Notes under the pieces: generated by a model
Told to the model about the DNA's origin: nothing
Databases searched by the model: none
Seen by the model: the letters and a program-made list of their open reading frames with translations, nothing else
Source of the DNA: Purshia tridentata
Taxonomy: Eukaryota; Streptophyta; Magnoliopsida; Rosales; Rosaceae
Direction: 5' to 3'
NCBI GenBank assembly: GCA_003254885.1
Contig: QANT01006746.1
Coordinates: 1 to 64,000, forward strand
DNA length: 64,000 nt
Position numbers and translations under genes: made by a program
Shown: positions 61,501 through 64,000 of the stretch, in pieces
Layout: each line of letters starts with the position of its first letter
Position numbering within the stretch: position 1 is the first letter of the stretch

Positions 61501-63399
61501 CTACAGACGATTTAGATGATAAGACTAGATTCAGATTCTAGACCCACTTATAATCAGGCATGTGAAACCCTATGCACACCAACTTAATAGGGAGGAGTCT
61601 GAACTCCAACATCTTTATCAACACTAAGGATTTCAACAAAACATTGATATAATTTCACATGTATGCAAGAATTATACAAGATCTTTTTCTTTTAATGTAT
61701 TTCTTTAGAGAATAATAAGACCAATAAATGCTCTTGTAGAAAAATACTAAAATTCAAAATGAAAGGTATCAAATAAATTAAAGTAATACCAATAACATTC
61801 CAAAAAACCAATCTGATATCAAGTGGAGAGAAGGAACAGAGAAAGTCAAGAAGCTTACTGGCCATAAAGAAGAAAAATCATAGACGAAACACAACACATA
61901 ACCAATGTTGATAATGCAAGAGGCCAAGACAAAATCAGCAAATTGATCAGTGCACCTGTCCCCTGAATACACAAAAAAAAAACTGTAACTAGACAATCAC
62001 AATCAAATGCACGTACACAGGGGAAGAACCCCAACCTGAAGAACATTGCGTAATATTAAATGAATATCATTTGCAATAACAAGAGATAATCGTTGACAAT
62101 CTGCCCCAAGTCTGCTTGTTAAATCACCAACTGCTTCTCTGTCGAAAAAGGATATATCCTACATGAAAGATTGAATAAAAACAGATCAAGCTAGCGAATT
62201 AATTAATATTGCCTAAATAATTAAATTTCTTGATAATTGGCACCAGTTTTGCAGTTGCTAAATGAAACACGTACGAACCTGGAAAAGAACAACTGCGTAT
62301 AGAGTTTCTCTGAGGCGCTTGACCTGCGTGGAGTATAATGTTTCAACTTTCAAGTGCAGATGGTGTAACAATTGGAATTGATTAATAAAACTTGATGCTT
62401 GTATATAGAGATTCATTGATCAGTTAGGCATTGCACTCTTTGCTTTTTTATATTATTGAGAAGGAATTGAGGGAATCAATGACTCACCAACATAACGTTT
62501 GCAATCCCAAAGCAACCACTTCGCAGGCCGCTGAAATTTATATATAGGATCGAATCATCGATGGAAATATAGTAAATAACCAGGCATCCAATTCTTAAAT
62601 TAATCCAATTCTAGTATTAAAAAGCAAGGTAAGAATCAAAACAATTAACTTGTATTACTTTTTTTTTCAAACTAATTTTGCATATTACAGGAAAAGTACA
62701 AGGATTAACCTGCATATCCCTGAAGTGATACACAAGAAAGCTAAAAACTTTGAGTTCCTAAAGAACACCAAGGCATCACCATTCTGAGCAGAAAATATAG
62801 ATTCAGCCAATTTACTTGGTATTGAGATCTCAGAAAGCTGCAATGCAATAAAAAAAAGGGTACATGAACAACATATATTTGACGTACAATACTGCACCAA
62901 ATCAAATATGACATATATTATTTTCACTTGAATAAATTAATGGAAGAGTAACTCTTAATCTTAACATATATATAATCAGAGAACGCACCGCAGCGATAGA
63001 CAGAGAACCAAACGCGACAAAGAGAACCCATCTATCACTCTCGACCAAATCCCACATTCGAAGAAGAGCGTTCAATAGCGTAATGGTTTTGGGTTTCGCC
63101 GCTGTGCTCTGGTCTTCCTCGTGCTCGCTTAAACCCCACCAACTACCACCTGGAAAAATCGACCCAAGAGAGCCAGCCCAGTTTTCATTTTCAACAGCCT
63201 CCGAATTCCCAATTCTTCTAATACTGTTATTTTGGATTTGGAAGCGGCGTCGTTTCAGAGCGATGCCGTCAATTGGGATTTGGGGTTTGAGTTTTTGGCT
63301 GAGATTAGGAAGAGGCTTTGCGTTTGCGTGAGGAGGAGGATAAGAGGGGCTGAGAGAGAAACAGTTGGACTGGAACACGTCCATGGAATGGAAGTGCAT
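58557..63399 (-). CDS. ABCB26: ABC transporter B family half-transporter, ABCB26/TAP1-like, plastid
   Basis: TAP-type half-transporter (At1g70610-like), predicted in the chloroplast envelope; substrate unknown. Exon 1 (start 63399, [20 protein letters not shown]) has a Ser/Pro/Arg-rich leader fitting a transit peptide. Membrane-domain exons include [68 protein letters not shown] and [20 protein letters not shown]. The nucleotide-binding domain is complete: Walker [21 protein letters not shown] (about 60005-60075), signature [20 protein letters not shown], Walker [21 protein letters not shown], and the H-loop exon [11 protein letters not shown] followed by [20 protein letters not shown]. The last exon ends RGQTDALD. 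A second in-frame ATG at 63384 is an alternative. Splice sites look normal and the product appears intact. Confidence 0.93.
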
Positions 63400-64000
63400 G
63401 TGAAAATTAGAGAGCTATCCAGGGCTATTTGGGTAATTTAAAGACGACGGCATTCTCCTCTTGACCGGAAATGAGCAACTACTACTTCTATATTTGTCGA
63501 ATATGATAGGTTGCATGTCCTAATATTTTTGCTATTGCATATGATGCATGCATGTACTGAATCTACTGATCTACGTACAAGTTTTAATTTAGTCTTGTAC
63601 TTATTTATATATATTTGTCTTGATTAATTATCATTCTTCAATTACTATCTTGTTATATCTTTCAATTTCTCACTTATAAATACAGTGAGCTCGATTTTTA
63701 TCAATCTTTAGTGTATAAACCATGATTCATTCCATATATAACTGTAAGAATAATTATATGAACCATAGATCGAGCATAGTTTAATTAAGATGTTTTGAAG
63801 ACTTCATGAGAGGATGAGAAGTGCAAAGTAATATAAGCCTCAAGGGCTAACTAGTTGTAAAATAATACGGCGCTAATCGATTTTTTGATATTTTTAAGAT
63901 TTCATGAGAGGGTGAGAAGCCGTAAACAATATATGTTATAGTGCTCTTAATTGGTTGTAAAATAAACCGGGCTCACAACATGATCTAATAATTTTCACCA
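63400..64000. other. ABCB26-like promoter and flanking DNA
   Basis: Upstream of the ABCB26-like gene. Contains a diverged tandem duplication with a period of about 98 bp: acttcatgagagg at 63801 and atttcatgagagg at 63899, each followed by gtgagaag- or atgagaag-type sequence and ggttgtaaaataa-like sequence. The window ends without another gene. Confidence 0.5.

Noticed and set aside
1-64000. CRISPR arrays, bacterial operons, rRNA or tRNA genes
   Set aside because: None seen; the window is plant nuclear DNA and the repeats are microsatellites, minisatellites or simple duplications.

Overview
The window is nuclear DNA of a dicot plant. Genes are intron-rich with GT..AG junctions, intergenic DNA is AT-rich, and the families are plant ones: an E-class PPR protein, a D6PK-type AGC kinase, a SIAMESE-RELATED CDK inhibitor, a plastid ABCB half-transporter and nucleoporin GP210. 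A Rosaceae (Prunus-like) origin is my inference from the overall look of the proteins and from the T2 RNase/F-box pair; the sequence does not prove it.

Layout. 0.8-6 kb: RRP8 rRNA-processing methyltransferase (-) and a glucose-6-phosphate 1-epimerase-like gene (-). 7.5-12.2 kb: an intronless PPR gene (+) tail-to-tail with a multi-pass membrane protein of the AI-2E/TMEM245 type (-). 14-18.5 kb: an armadillo-repeat gene (+) and a sucrase/ferredoxin-like (AIM32-type) gene (-). 19.9-27.6 kb: a D6PK/PVPK1-like kinase (-) and a small conserved plant gene (-) with a 2-kb intron. 29-34 kb is the accessory part: an S-RNase-like T2 ribonuclease locus (+) that looks damaged, a LINE remnant between two copies of an F-box 3'UTR, and the F-box gene (-). 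35-37.5 kb: a two-RRM glycine-rich hnRNP (-). 38.3-54.4 kb: the 16-kb GP210 gene (-). 55-58.2 kb is rearranged: a GP210 fragment joined from two distant parts of the gene, a very short SMR6-like CDK inhibitor, a 1-kb DNA-transposon candidate carrying a 33-bp minisatellite, and a small gene with a decayed second copy. 58.5-63.4 kb: an ABCB26/TAP1-like half-transporter (-).

From memory, RRP8, AIM32-type, hnRNP and GP210 match the order At5g40530-At5g40510-At5g40490-At5g40480 in Arabidopsis, and epimerase plus PPR match At3g01590-At3g01580. Most of the window is thus an ancient conserved gene block, with lineage-specific change in the 29-34 kb and 55-58 kb intervals. Most genes are independent housekeeping units. 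The only pair with a plausible joint history is the T2 RNase and the F-box gene, which resembles the two-component layout of an S-locus.

Intron positions come from reading splice sites by eye and were not checked against transcripts. Similarity statements come from visual comparison, not a database search.
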